This document shows positions 37,510 to 47,900 of a DNA stretch of 64,000 nt, one piece after another (positions within the stretch are counted from its first letter, which is position 1; each line of letters opens with the position of its first letter). A program made the translations under genes and the position numbers. The notes below the pieces were generated by a model, which saw nothing but the letters and a program-made list of their open reading frames with translations, was not told where the DNA came from and did no database searches. The stretch lies in assembly GCF_029360725.1 (NCBI RefSeq), contig NZ_JARKMY010000019.1:248001-312000 (forward strand), read 5' to 3'. Origin of the DNA: Chryseolinea sp. H1M3-3 (GTDB lineage Bacteria; Bacteroidota; Bacteroidia; Cytophagales; Cyclobacteriaceae).

Positions 37510-38075
37510 AAATTAACGGTTTATTGTTCTTTGGCTTGGTAGGTTGTTGTATGTCAATGATGTCATGTGGTCGAGGCAAAGAATTGCTATCAGAAAAAAA
37601 TTACGATAGTCTGTTCTTGGGCATTCACCTCGGAATGACAAGATCCGAGTTCTACGATCACTGCGCCGAGCTAAATCGCTTAAAAGTATTTACGCACGGT
37701 CCTACCAATACCAGTGTTGAGTATATGCTGACAAGCGAGCTCGAGAAACCCGTTGTAATGCGGTTTTATCCTTCTTTTTATAAAGATAGAATTGTCGACA
37801 TGCCGGTCACTTTTTCCTATGAAGCCTGGGCACCCTGGAATAAGCAGTTCAGTTCAGATTCTCTGTTGACTAAAATGCTTCCTGTCTTTAAAAAATGGTA
37901 TGGCGAAGATTTTAAGGTGATACAGCATCCATCTCAGGGAAAAGTATACGTTAAGATGGATGGGAAGCGAAGGATAAATTTATTCCTTCGAGATGATCAG
38001 TTCGTGCAAGCGGTTTTTACAGATCTTGCATTAGAAAAAGAAAGGAAAAGGGAAGAGGCTGAGAAAAGCAACTGA
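37506..38075 (+). CDS. Small lipoprotein of unknown function inside the array
   Basis: A protein of 189 residues, starting within the last four bases of copy 1 (ATGA overlap), so translation is coupled. Signal peptide with lipobox C21 (MMSCGRGK). Residues about 38-60 (LFLGIHLGMTRSEFYDHC) resemble a GMT/S-x-x-EF-x-x-x-C motif seen in small uncharacterised Bacteroidota proteins. The middle is beta-rich with many aromatics (FYPSFYKDRIVD), and the C-terminus is a charged helix (EKERKREEAEKSN). Its place between two paralogous propeller lipoproteins suggests a shared function or a partner role, for example in periplasmic handling. I do not recognise the family. Confidence 0.75.
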   Translation: MKINGLLFFGLVGCCMSMMSCGRGKELLSEKNYDSLFLGIHLGMTRSEFYDHCAELNRLKVFTHGPTNTSVEYMLTSELEKPVVMRFYPSFYKDRIVDMPVTFSYEAWAPWNKQFSSDSLLTKMLPVFKKWYGEDFKVIQHPSQGKVYVKMDGKRRINLFLRDDQFVQAVFTDLALEKERKREEAEKSN

Positions 38076-38085
38076 ACGGTCATCA

Positions 38086-41000
38086 ATGTTCTATAAATCT
38101 GACTTTGTTTCGTGGTGTATCGTGGTCTTAGTAGCTACCGGTTGCTCGACACGGGAAAAAAAACACGATCCGCTTTTTACCGAACTGGATGCTGACCGCA
38201 CTGGAATCGCCTTTGCTAATACGCTATCGTTCGACAAGGACTTTAACATTTATACATATCGCAATTATTACAACGGGGGGGGTGTTGCACTGGGCGATAT
38301 CAATAACGATGGTCTTCTCGATGTGTACCTCACCGGAAATATTGTACCCAACAAACTATTTTTGAACAAGGGCGACTTCAGGTTTGAAGATATCACGGAA
38401 AAGGCGGGCGTGGCAGGGAAGAGAGCTTGGTCAACTGGTGTGAGCATGGCGGATGTCAATGGCGACGGCCTGGTTGATATTTATGTCTGTAACTCCGGCG
38501 ACGTAAAAGGCGACAATAAACAAAATGAACTGTTCATTAATAATGGGGACCTGACGTTTACGGAGCGCGCCCAGGAGTACGGAATTGCGGATCGCGGTTA
38601 TACCACACACGCGGCTTTTTTCGATTATGACAAAGACGGTGACCTTGATTTATACATACTCAACAACTCGTATCAGGCGATAGGCAGTTTTAATCTTCGG
38701 AAAAATGAACGCCCACAACGGGATTCGCTGGGCGGTGACAAACTTTTGCGTAATGATGGAAACAAGTTTATTGACGTCAGTGCGGAAGCCGGCATTTATG
38801 GAAGTGTAATTGGTTTTGGATTGGGCGTAACGGTCGGCGATGTAGATAAAGATGGTTGGTTGGACATTTATGTCTCCAATGATTTTTTTGAACGCGATTA
38901 TTTATACATCAACAATCATGACGGTTCATTTAAGGAAAGCCTTACAGAACAAATGAAGTCTATTAGCGGGGCATCAATGGGAGCAGACCTGGCGGATATC
39001 AACAATGATGCTTACGCTGATATTTTCGTAACGGAAATGTTGCCTAAAGAAAATTCACGGCTAAAAACCGTTACTACATTCGAAAACTGGGATCGGTATA
39101 ATTATAGTGTGCAAAACGATTACTATCACCAGTTTACAAGAAATATGCTTCAATACAACAATGGTGATGGAAGTTTTAGTGAGATCGGACGGTTAGCCGG
39201 CGTTGAGGCCACGGACTGGAGCTGGGGCGCATTAATATTCGACATGGACAATGATGGTCTAAAAGATATTTTTGTATCGAATGGTATTTTCCAGGATTTG
39301 ACAAATCAGGATTATCTTCAATACGCCTCAAACCCGGAGATTGTGAAAAATGTTGTGTCCGGAAATGGCGTAGATTATAAAAAGCTCATAGAACCAATTC
39401 CATCGGTACCAATTCCAAATTTTGCTTTTCATAATCAAGGTAACTTACGTTTTGTTGATAAAGCCAGTGAATGGGGATTGGGTGAACCGAATTTTTCGAA
39501 TGGTTCTGCCTATGGAGATTTAGATAATGATGGAGATTTAGACTTAGTCATCAACAACGTTAATAGCGAAGCGTCAGTTTTTCGAAATGAAACTAATCAG
39601 CGTTTAATTAATCGCTATTTGAAGTTTGAATTGAAGGGGATGGGTAAAAATACATCGGCATTTGGCACAAAGATCACTATACTACACAAGGATAAAACTT
39701 TTTACCTGGAACAGATGCCCATCCGAGGTTTTGAATCCTCCATGGATCCTCGCCCAAACATAGGACTGGGGAAGATTGATACCGTCGAAAGAATTGTGGT
39801 TGAATGGCCCGATGGAAATGGCGAACTCCTTTTTGATGTGCCCACTAATCAAACTTTGATTCTTGAGCAAAAGAATGGTGTTCCTCTTCAGAGCATTAAA
39901 TTGTACCAGCCCGAAGTAATTAACGTTGATCCTACATTTACACCCGCTAAAGATGTTGCCGAATTCCTGCACAAAGAAAATGATTTTGTAGACTTTGATA
40001 GAGACCCGTTGATCTATCATATGCTAAGCATGGAGGGTCCGCGTATGACAATGGGAGATGTTAATGGAGATGGGCGCCAAGATTTTTACATCGGTGGAGC
40101 CAAAGATCAACCCGGCGCATTGTTTATTCAAACCGACAACGGGGGATTTAAGCGCACAAATGAAAAGGTCTTTGTAAAAGACCAGGCCGCTGAGGATATG
40201 GCAAGCACATTTTTTGATGCCGATAATGATGGTGATGTCGATTTGTATGTGTGCAGTGGAGGGAACGAATTTTCAAATGTGTCTACTGCTTTAATTGACA
40301 GGTTATACATCAATGACGGCAAGGGTAATTTTAGTAAATCAAACCAGGTACTTCCCACGTCAAAGTTTGAGAGTACATCTACCGTCAGTGCGGCAGATTA
40401 CGATAGCGATGGTGATCAGGATCTATTCGTAGGCGTCCGGCTTCTTCCATTTTCGTATGGCGCACCAATGAGTGGATACATTTTAAATAATGACGGAAAC
40501 GGAAATTTTAAAAATGTAACTGCTGAAATCGCGCCGGAGCTGACCAACGTAGGGATGATCACGGATGGGGTATGGGCTGACATTGACGGTGACAACGATT
40601 ATGACTTGCTTATTATTGGGGAATACATGCCAGTGAAAATTTTTTTAAATAATGAGGGGAAGCTGAAGGATCGGACATCGGAATCAGGCCTTAGTAAAAG
40701 CAATGGCTGGTGGAACCGCCTGGAAGGTTCTGATTTAGATCATGACGGCGATATTGATTTTGTTATAGGTAATCATGGCTTGAATTCAAGATTTAGGGCC
40801 TCCGTTGATCAACCTGTATGTATGTACATCAACGATTTTGATCAAAATGGCACAGTCGAACAAATCATATGCACATACAATGGAGTTACAAGCTATCCTA
40901 TGGCCCTCCGGCATGATTTGGTAAAACAAATACCTTCTTTGAAGAAGAAATACTTGAAATATGAGAATTATAAAGATCAGACAATAACTGACATATTCTC

Positions 41001-41415
41001 GCCTGAGCAGATCAAGCAGTCGTCCAAACTTGATGCATATGAGTTTTCAACGAGCATTTTGATCAACCAGGGACATGGAAAATTTTCATTGCGACCGCTT
41101 CCGATTGAAGCGCAGCTATCTCCCGTATACGGAATTGAAATAGCGGATATTGACAGTGATAATCATCCGGATATACTATTGGGCGGTAATTTGTATAAAG
41201 CAAAGCCAGAGGTGGGGCGCTACGATGCGAGTTATGGAGTCTTTTTAAAAGGGGATGGAAAAGGAAATTTTAAGCCAGTTTCTTCAAAAGATTCAGGTAT
41301 TAAAATGGATGGTGAGGTAAGAGATATCATTTACGTTAAAACAGAACAGGGTGACCTGATTTTAGCTGCCCGCAATAACGATTCAATCTTAGCATTTAAG
41401 AAGAAGAAAAAGTGA
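38086..41415 (+). CDS. Double seven-blade FG-GAP/VCBS lipoprotein with ASPIC/UnbV segment, copy 2
   Basis: Paralogue of the first copy, 1109 residues, lipobox C20 (ATGCSTREKK). Seven Asp-rich loops run from DINNDGLLD to DLDNDGDLD, then the ASPIC/UnbV-like part (IRGFESSMDPRPNIGLG, VVEWPDG), then seven more loops from DVNGDGRQD to DIDSDNHPD. The blocks ATDWSWGALIFDMDNDG and KQIPSLKKKYLKYENYK are almost the same as in copy 1. It begins ten bases after the small lipoprotein gene, and its stop overlaps the GTG start of copy 3. The close similarity in sequence, length and module order shows tandem duplication. Location: outer membrane surface by analogy with SusD-type lipoproteins; role unknown. 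Confidence 0.88.
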   Translation: MFYKSDFVSWCIVVLVATGCSTREKKHDPLFTELDADRTGIAFANTLSFDKDFNIYTYRNYYNGGGVALGDINNDGLLDVYLTGNIVPNKLFLNKGDFRFEDITEKAGVAGKRAWSTGVSMADVNGDGLVDIYVCNSGDVKGDNKQNELFINNGDLTFTERAQEYGIADRGYTTHAAFFDYDKDGDLDLYILNNSYQAIGSFNLRKNERPQRDSLGGDKLLRNDGNKFIDVSAEAGIYGSVIGFGLGVTVGDVDKDGWLDIYVSNDFFERDYLYINNHDGSFKESLTEQMKSISGASMGADLADINNDAYADIFVTEMLPKENSRLKTVTTFENWDRYNYSVQNDYYHQFTRNMLQYNNGDGSFSEIGRLAGVEATDWSWGALIFDMDNDGLKDIFVSNGIFQDLTNQDYLQYASNPEIVKNVVSGNGVDYKKLIEPIPSVPIPNFAFHNQGNLRFVDKASEWGLGEPNFSNGSAYGDLDNDGDLDLVINNVNSEASVFRNETNQRLINRYLKFELKGMGKNTSAFGTKITILHKDKTFYLEQMPIRGFESSMDPRPNIGLGKIDTVERIVVEWPDGNGELLFDVPTNQTLILEQKNGVPLQSIKLYQPEVINVDPTFTPAKDVAEFLHKENDFVDFDRDPLIYHMLSMEGPRMTMGDVNGDGRQDFYIGGAKDQPGALFIQTDNGGFKRTNEKVFVKDQAAEDMASTFFDADNDGDVDLYVCSGGNEFSNVSTALIDRLYINDGKGNFSKSNQVLPTSKFESTSTVSAADYDSDGDQDLFVGVRLLPFSYGAPMSGYILNNDGNGNFKNVTAEIAPELTNVGMITDGVWADIDGDNDYDLLIIGEYMPVKIFLNNEGKLKDRTSESGLSKSNGWWNRLEGSDLDHDGDIDFVIGNHGLNSRFRASVDQPVCMYINDFDQNGTVEQIICTYNGVTSYPMALRHDLVKQIPSLKKKYLKYENYKDQTITDIFSPEQIKQSSKLDAYEFSTSILINQGHGKFSLRPLPIEAQLSPVYGIEIADIDSDNHPDILLGGNLYKAKPEVGRYDASYGVFLKGDGKGNFKPVSSKDSGIKMDGEVRDIIYVKTEQGDLILAARNNDSILAFKKKKK

Positions 41416-44400
41416 TCCGTAATTTCTATCTTATCACGAGCGTACTTTTTTGTGTATTGTTGGCTATCGGGTTACAAAGCTGTCAAAACAATCAAAAAAG
41501 GAATCAGCTTTTTTATAAGGTCCCAGTTTCACAAACAAACGTAAATTTTGAAAACACCCTTAAAGACTCCGACGATTTTAACATCATCGAGTATTTATAT
41601 TTTTACAACGGTGGGGGAGTAGCATTAGGGGATATTAATAATGATGGATTAGCAGATATTTACTTTTCATCAAATCAGCAATCAAACAAGCTCTACCTGA
41701 ATAAGGGAAAATTTGCCTTTGAAGATATTACATCGAAAGCGGGCGTCTCGGGCATTGGAAATTGGAAAACAGGAGTAACAATGGCCGATGTAAATGGCGA
41801 TGGGTTCCTCGATATATTCGTATGCGGTGTTGGGAACTATAAACAATTCAATGGCAGGAATCAACTTTTCATCAATAATGGTAACCTTACTTTTTCGGAA
41901 AAGACTGACGAGTATGGCTTAACTTTCCGGGGGTTCTCTACTCAGGGCTCTTTTTTTGATTATGATAATGATGGTGATCTCGACCTGTATCTTGTCAATC
42001 ATTCCGTCCATACGCGAAGATCCTATGGCAATGCAACGCTACGATTTCAAAGTGATTCGCTAGCCGGAGACAAGTTGTATCGAAACGAATTGATTCCCAC
42101 TGGCAAAACCTATTTCAATGATGTTACTTCGGAAGCTGGAATTTTAAACAGTCAAATCGGGTATGGCCTGGCCGTTGGAATTTCGGATCTTAATCTGGAT
42201 GGATATTTAGATATTTACGTGTCCAACGATTTTAATGAAAATGATTACCTCTATATAAATCAGCGCAATGGAACATTCACTCAAGAATTGGAAAAGGCGA
42301 TCCCACATTCAAGTCGATTCTCAATGGGAAACGATATTGCCGACATCAACAATGATGGCTTGATGGATATCGTGACTTTAGACATGCTGCCAAAAAATGA
42401 AAAGGTAATAAAAACGACCGCCGGCGAGGATCCTTATGAGATATACGAGTTTAAACTCCAGCATGGATATCACTATCAATTTGCAAGAAATACTCTTCAG
42501 CTAAACCGTGGATGTGATGATACAAATAATTTAATGTTTAGTGACGTTGCATCTCTTGCTGGAATAGAGGCTACGGATTGGAGTTGGGCTCCACTGTTGG
42601 CCGATTTTGACAATGATGGTTACAAAGATCTCTTTGTAGCTAATGGCATCGTTGGAAGACCAAATGACTTGGACTATATTAATTTTATCGTGCGCGATTC
42701 ATCGCAGCGCTATCTTTCCGATCAACAGCTTGTTGAACAAATGCCTTCCGGTAAAGTACCAAATGTTTTTTTTAGGAATCAAGGGAATTTGTCGTTTCAG
42801 GATGTTTCAGTCTCATGGATAGGAAGTGAACCCAGTTTGTCTAATGGAGCATCTTATGCAGATCTGGACAACGATGGCGATTTGGATTTGGTGGTCAACA
42901 ATATTAATGAAAAGGCTTTCCTATACCGCAATGATTTAGGACAAAAAGATTTCAATTTTCTGAAAATTAAATTTGAAGGCAACGGCGCCAATCGATTCGG
43001 CATCGGTGCGAAAGTCTTGGTCTTTACAGGGAATAAAAAAATTATACACGAGCAAATCCCTTCGCGAGGTTGGTTATCTTCTGTTGATTACACGATGCAT
43101 ATCGGACTTGGAAATGAAAAGGTGGATTCAATTTCTATTCGTTGGACAGACAACAAAACTCAGACATTGAAAACTATCCAGCCAAGAGAAACGATTACGG
43201 TAAAACAATCAGATGCATTTGTTCAGCATCAAAAAGTGCGGGAGGCTGGCCATCAGCTGCTCCACGAAGGTATTGAACATTTATTCACACACAAAGAAAA
43301 TAACTTTACGGCCTTTAATACCGAACGATTGATTCCTCACACATTAACCACGCAGGGCCCAAAAATTGCTGTCGGCGATGTTAATGGGGACAAGGTCGAC
43401 GATTTTTTCGTGTGTGGTGCAGCCCGACAACCAAGTGCGATTTTTATTCAAAATAAAAATGGTGACTTCGTTCAATCTGTTCAGCCGATCATTGAATCAG
43501 ATTCATTAGCAGAAGATGTTGATGCCACCTTTGCGGATGTAGACGGTAATGAAACACTGGATTTAATTGTAGTAGGAGGAGGACAAGAATTCAAAGGAAG
43601 GAGTAAGAATCTTTTGGCCCGCTTATACCTAAATGATGGGCACGGAAAATTTGTTAGAGCCGAAGAAAATCTTCCAGACATATTTGTTAATGCGTCGTGT
43701 GTAGAACCAGGAGACGTAGATAATGACGGCGATATCGATTTGTTCATCGGAGGCCGAGTAATTTCAGGAACATACGGAGTAGATCCACCAAGTGTCTTGC
43801 TGATAAATAATGGCAGAGGCATTTTTCAAGAGGAAACTTCGCGTTTGGTTCAACACGAAAATAATACCACAACACTGGGGATGGTGACCGACGCTGTGTG
43901 GCAAGACGTCAATAACGATGCAAGAACTGATTTAGTTGTCGTCGGTGAGTGGATGCCCATTACAGTAATGATTCAAGATGAATCAGGTTTTTTCAAAAAC
44001 AAAACAAAGGCATACGGCCTGGAGCAAACCAATGGATGGTGGAATACCATTTCAGCGCACGATTTTGACAAAGACGGAAACGTTGATTTTGTTGTCGGCA
44101 ACCTGGGTCATAATTCTCGTCTAAAGGCTACCATAAACGAGCCAGTAAGCATTTTTATCGGCGACATCGACAATAACAATAGCCTCGATCACATCTTAAC
44201 GTATTACAACCAGGGCGAGCGTTATCCTATAACATCACGCGACCAACTTGTAAAACAGATACCATCCCTGAGGCGTAAGTTTCTAAAATATGATGCTTAC
44301 AAGAATGTTAAACTTGAGGACATTCTTGATCAGAACAGTCAAAAGAAGTTTAGCCGGAAGGATGCATATACATTTAGCTCGGTGTACGTTCAGAACACAG

Positions 44401-44747
44401 GAAAAGATAAATTCTTAATACGTCAACTTCCCATTGAAGCACAGATGTTCCCAATCTTTTCGTTTAATGTCGATGATCTAAATGACGACGGCAATGCCGA
44501 TATTTTAATGGTAGGAAATTTAGATGCCGTCCAGCCAGATTTCGGTCGTTATGATGCTGGTTATGGCTTAGTTATAATGGGCGACGGCAAGCACGGTTTT
44601 AAATCCCTTGAGGCGCAACAATCTGGCTTTGTCGTCAAAGGACAAGGGAGGGATATTAAGGTGTTAAAAGATTATAAGAACAAAAAAAGATTTGCAGTTT
44701 CCAGAAACAACGCGAGTATTAAGGTATTCATAAAAGGGAAAAATTGA
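41412..44747 (+). CDS. Double seven-blade FG-GAP/VCBS lipoprotein with ASPIC/UnbV segment, copy 3 (GTG start)
   Basis: Third paralogue, 1111 residues. The start is GTG, overlapping the stop of copy 2 (GTGA), and gives a good signal peptide with lipobox C24 (GLQSCQNNQ). The same 7 + 7 Asp-loop pattern is present (DINNDGLAD to DLDNDGDLD, then DVNGDKVDD to DLNDDGNAD) around the ASPIC/UnbV-like part (SRGWLSSVDYTMHIGLGN). This copy is the most diverged of the four: several loops are degenerate (DVDGNETLD, DVNNDARTD, DIDNNNSLD), copy 3 has YITSRDQ where copies 1 and 2 have YPM-LR, and the insert motif reads KQIPSLRRKFL. A hairpin terminator seven bases after the stop closes this operon. Confidence 0.88.
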   Translation: MIRNFYLITSVLFCVLLAIGLQSCQNNQKRNQLFYKVPVSQTNVNFENTLKDSDDFNIIEYLYFYNGGGVALGDINNDGLADIYFSSNQQSNKLYLNKGKFAFEDITSKAGVSGIGNWKTGVTMADVNGDGFLDIFVCGVGNYKQFNGRNQLFINNGNLTFSEKTDEYGLTFRGFSTQGSFFDYDNDGDLDLYLVNHSVHTRRSYGNATLRFQSDSLAGDKLYRNELIPTGKTYFNDVTSEAGILNSQIGYGLAVGISDLNLDGYLDIYVSNDFNENDYLYINQRNGTFTQELEKAIPHSSRFSMGNDIADINNDGLMDIVTLDMLPKNEKVIKTTAGEDPYEIYEFKLQHGYHYQFARNTLQLNRGCDDTNNLMFSDVASLAGIEATDWSWAPLLADFDNDGYKDLFVANGIVGRPNDLDYINFIVRDSSQRYLSDQQLVEQMPSGKVPNVFFRNQGNLSFQDVSVSWIGSEPSLSNGASYADLDNDGDLDLVVNNINEKAFLYRNDLGQKDFNFLKIKFEGNGANRFGIGAKVLVFTGNKKIIHEQIPSRGWLSSVDYTMHIGLGNEKVDSISIRWTDNKTQTLKTIQPRETITVKQSDAFVQHQKVREAGHQLLHEGIEHLFTHKENNFTAFNTERLIPHTLTTQGPKIAVGDVNGDKVDDFFVCGAARQPSAIFIQNKNGDFVQSVQPIIESDSLAEDVDATFADVDGNETLDLIVVGGGQEFKGRSKNLLARLYLNDGHGKFVRAEENLPDIFVNASCVEPGDVDNDGDIDLFIGGRVISGTYGVDPPSVLLINNGRGIFQEETSRLVQHENNTTTLGMVTDAVWQDVNNDARTDLVVVGEWMPITVMIQDESGFFKNKTKAYGLEQTNGWWNTISAHDFDKDGNVDFVVGNLGHNSRLKATINEPVSIFIGDIDNNNSLDHILTYYNQGERYPITSRDQLVKQIPSLRRKFLKYDAYKNVKLEDILDQNSQKKFSRKDAYTFSSVYVQNTGKDKFLIRQLPIEAQMFPIFSFNVDDLNDDGNADILMVGNLDAVQPDFGRYDAGYGLVIMGDGKHGFKSLEAQQSGFVVKGQGRDIKVLKDYKNKKRFAVSRNNASIKVFIKGKN

Positions 44748-44753
44748 GATAAG

Positions 44754-44772
44754 AAAAAGCTTTGTGCTTTTT
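44754..44772 (+). terminator. Terminator after copy 3
   Basis: Arms AAAAAGC and GCTTTTT pair over seven bases around the loop TTTGT; the 3' arm supplies the T-run. It separates copies 1-3 from copy 4, which has its own 198-base upstream region (TATATTTT near 44919-44926 is a possible -7 element there). Confidence 0.65.
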
Positions 44773-44945
44773 AATTTTGCTGTTGAGATCGTGAAGAATG
44801 ATTATAGACAGGAAATAATGTAACGGTTTCAGAACTAATCGAGCCAGAATTGCTCCTGAATTTTTAAACAGCCACTAAGAAGAACCTGCTAAAGTTATTA
44901 ATACCTGCCGTCTTTTTTATATTTTTCTGATTCATAAAAAAAAGG

Positions 44946-47900
44946 ATGCGGTTATTGTTATTTTTTTTGATTATTGGTGTATTAGCCTGCCGCGAGAAAG
45001 ATGACTATACTGCTCGTCCAAATCCTAACGCCCTTTTTAAAAGGATGAGTTCAACAGAAACCGGAATTGCATTTGTTAATAAGGTAGAGACAACTGATGA
45101 ACTGAATGTATTCCGTTATCGCAATTTTTACAACGGAGGCGGTGTTGGCCTTGCTGACTTCAACAATGATGGATTATCAGATGTGTTTCTCACTTCAAAC
45201 ATGGGCCCCAATAGGCTTTTTATCAACAAAGGGGACTGGAAGTTTGAAGACATAACGGAACCTTCCGGAATCGCGGGCACAAAGGCCTGGTCAACAGGTG
45301 TAAGTGTTGTTGATATCAATGCCGATGGTTTTCTCGACATCTATGTTTGCAATGCAGGTGATGTAAAAAACGGCAATCGTGAAAACGAACTATTCATTAA
45401 CAATGGCAATCTCACATTCAAAGAAAGCGCAGCTCAGTATGGGTTAGCGGACAAAGGATTTGGCACCCACGCGGCTTTTTTTGATTACGATAAAGATGGG
45501 GATCTGGATTGTTATGTTTTGAACAATTCCTATAAACCTGTTTCATCGCTCGGATATCGAAACCTCAGAAATGTTCGTGATGAATTTGGAGGACACAAAC
45601 TGTACCGAAACGACAATAATAAGTTTGTGGATGTCAGCGAATCGGCTGGAATTTTTGGGAGCGTAATAGGGTTTGGGCTGGGCGTTACTGTGGGCGATGT
45701 CAACCAGGATTCCTGGCCTGACATTTATATCTCCAACGATTTTTATGAACGTGATTACCTCTATATCAACAACGGAGACGGTACATTCAATGAAAGCCTG
45801 GAAAAATACATGGGCCACATCAGCATGTTTTCGATGGGAGCTGATCTGGCTGATTTGAATAACGACGGGTATCCGGAAATATTTTCAACGGATATGCTAC
45901 CCGAAGACGACATTCGTTTAAAAACACTAACGGCATTTGAAACATATGATGTATATCAACTGCGCATACGAAACGGATATTACCATCAGTTCATGCGAAA
46001 CATGCTTCATCTCAATAACCGGGACGGAAGTTTTACAGAAATGGGAGAACTCGCCGGCGTATCTGCTACCGACTGGAGTTGGGGTGCATTGATCGCCGAT
46101 TTTAATAACGACCAGCATAAAGAAATATTTGTTTGTAATGGCATCTACAAAGATCTTATCAACCAGGACTTCGTAGAATATTTAGGAAGTAGCGACCAAA
46201 TGCGGACCGCAATCGAAGGAAAGGAAATCGACTTCGAAGAGTTTACAGAAAAAATGCCTTCTCAAAAACTTAGCAATTTTTTATTTGCGCAACAGGACGA
46301 TCTTCAATTTAAGAACAAGGCAAAAGAGTGGGGGCTGGATGAACCAAGTTTTTCGAACGGTGCCGCTTATGGCGACTTAGATAATGATGGTGATTTAGAT
46401 CTGGTTGTTAATAATGTAAACCAGGAAGTTTTTGTTTATCAAAACAGAAGTCGCGAGTTGAATCAAAACAACTACTTAGCGTTCAGTTTTAAAGGAAACA
46501 AAAAAAATGTTTTCGGTTTAGGTGCCACGGTGCAAGCTTATGTGGATTCAGGTGTTTTGGCCTTTGATCATATGCCCATTCGTGGATTTCAATCAAGCAT
46601 GGATTATAAAATCATTATTGGGTTAGGTAAACTTGAACAGGTAGATAGCCTGGTCGTTACATGGCCCGACCGGAGGGTTCAGATAATGAAGGATGTAAAG
46701 GCAAATCAATTGCTTACCGTCTCAAATGAAGCAGCGAAGGACCTTAAAGTCATGCCGGCTAGAATTGTGCCGCTGTTAAGCCCCGTAAAGAATGATTCAA
46801 TCGTTCATTACGAAAATACATTTAACGATTTCGATCGCGATCGTCTCAAATATCACATGTTGTCTACCCAAGGTCCTGCATTTGCAAAAGCTGATATTAA
46901 TAAGGATGGTCTTGATGATTTCTATTTAGGGGGATCAGCGGGTTATACCGGTGCAATTTATATTCAGCAAGCTGATAACAAGTTTAACGCGCTATCCGAA
47001 GTGTTCGCGGCAGATAGCGCTGCTGAAGATGTGGCTGCCGTTTTTTTTGACGCTGATAACGATGAAGACCTTGACCTGTATGTCGTAACAGGTGGAACGG
47101 AGAATACGACACAATCTATTCACCAAGTGGACCGGTTATATGTCAATGAGGGTATTAAAAACGGAACGCCGGTCTTTGAGAAATCTACGGACCGCATTCC
47201 ACTGATTTATCAAAGTGGAAGTTGTGTTAAGCCGGCCGATGTTGACAATGACGGCGATATAGATTTGTTCGTTGGTACACGCTTGTTGCCATCTTATTAC
47301 GGGTTGCCGTGCGATCAAGTGCTGTTGGTAAATGATGGCACTGGCACATTCAGAGATCAAACAGTAACCTTGGCTCCCCAACTCAAACAATTGGGAATGG
47401 TCACGGATGCACATTGGTTCGACTACGATAAGAATGGATTTTCCGATCTGCTTATCATTGGCGAGTGGATGCCTGTAACGCTGTTTATGAATGACGGAAA
47501 AAAATTAATGAAAGCAGAAAAAATTACGGGCGTTGATCATTCTGAAGGATGGTGGAACCGGCTTAAAGCCGTCGATATTGACAACGATGGTGATGAGGAT
47601 TTTGTCTTGGGAAATTTAGGTTTGAACTCCATATTTAAGCCCAATGCGTCGGCACCTGTTTCGCTATATGTTAGCGATTTTGACAAAAATGGATCCATAG
47701 AACCGATTTTCATTCACAACACGCAAGGCAGAGAATTTCCTTTTGCCCTTCGCCAGGACATCATCAAACAAATACCTTCCTTGAAAAAGGAGTTTGTCTT
47801 TTATAAAGATTATGCTGACAAAACAATTGAGGAAGTAGTTGACAAAGCCTCACTAAAAAAGGCGCACAAACTACAGTTTTATGAACCGCATACATCCTTA

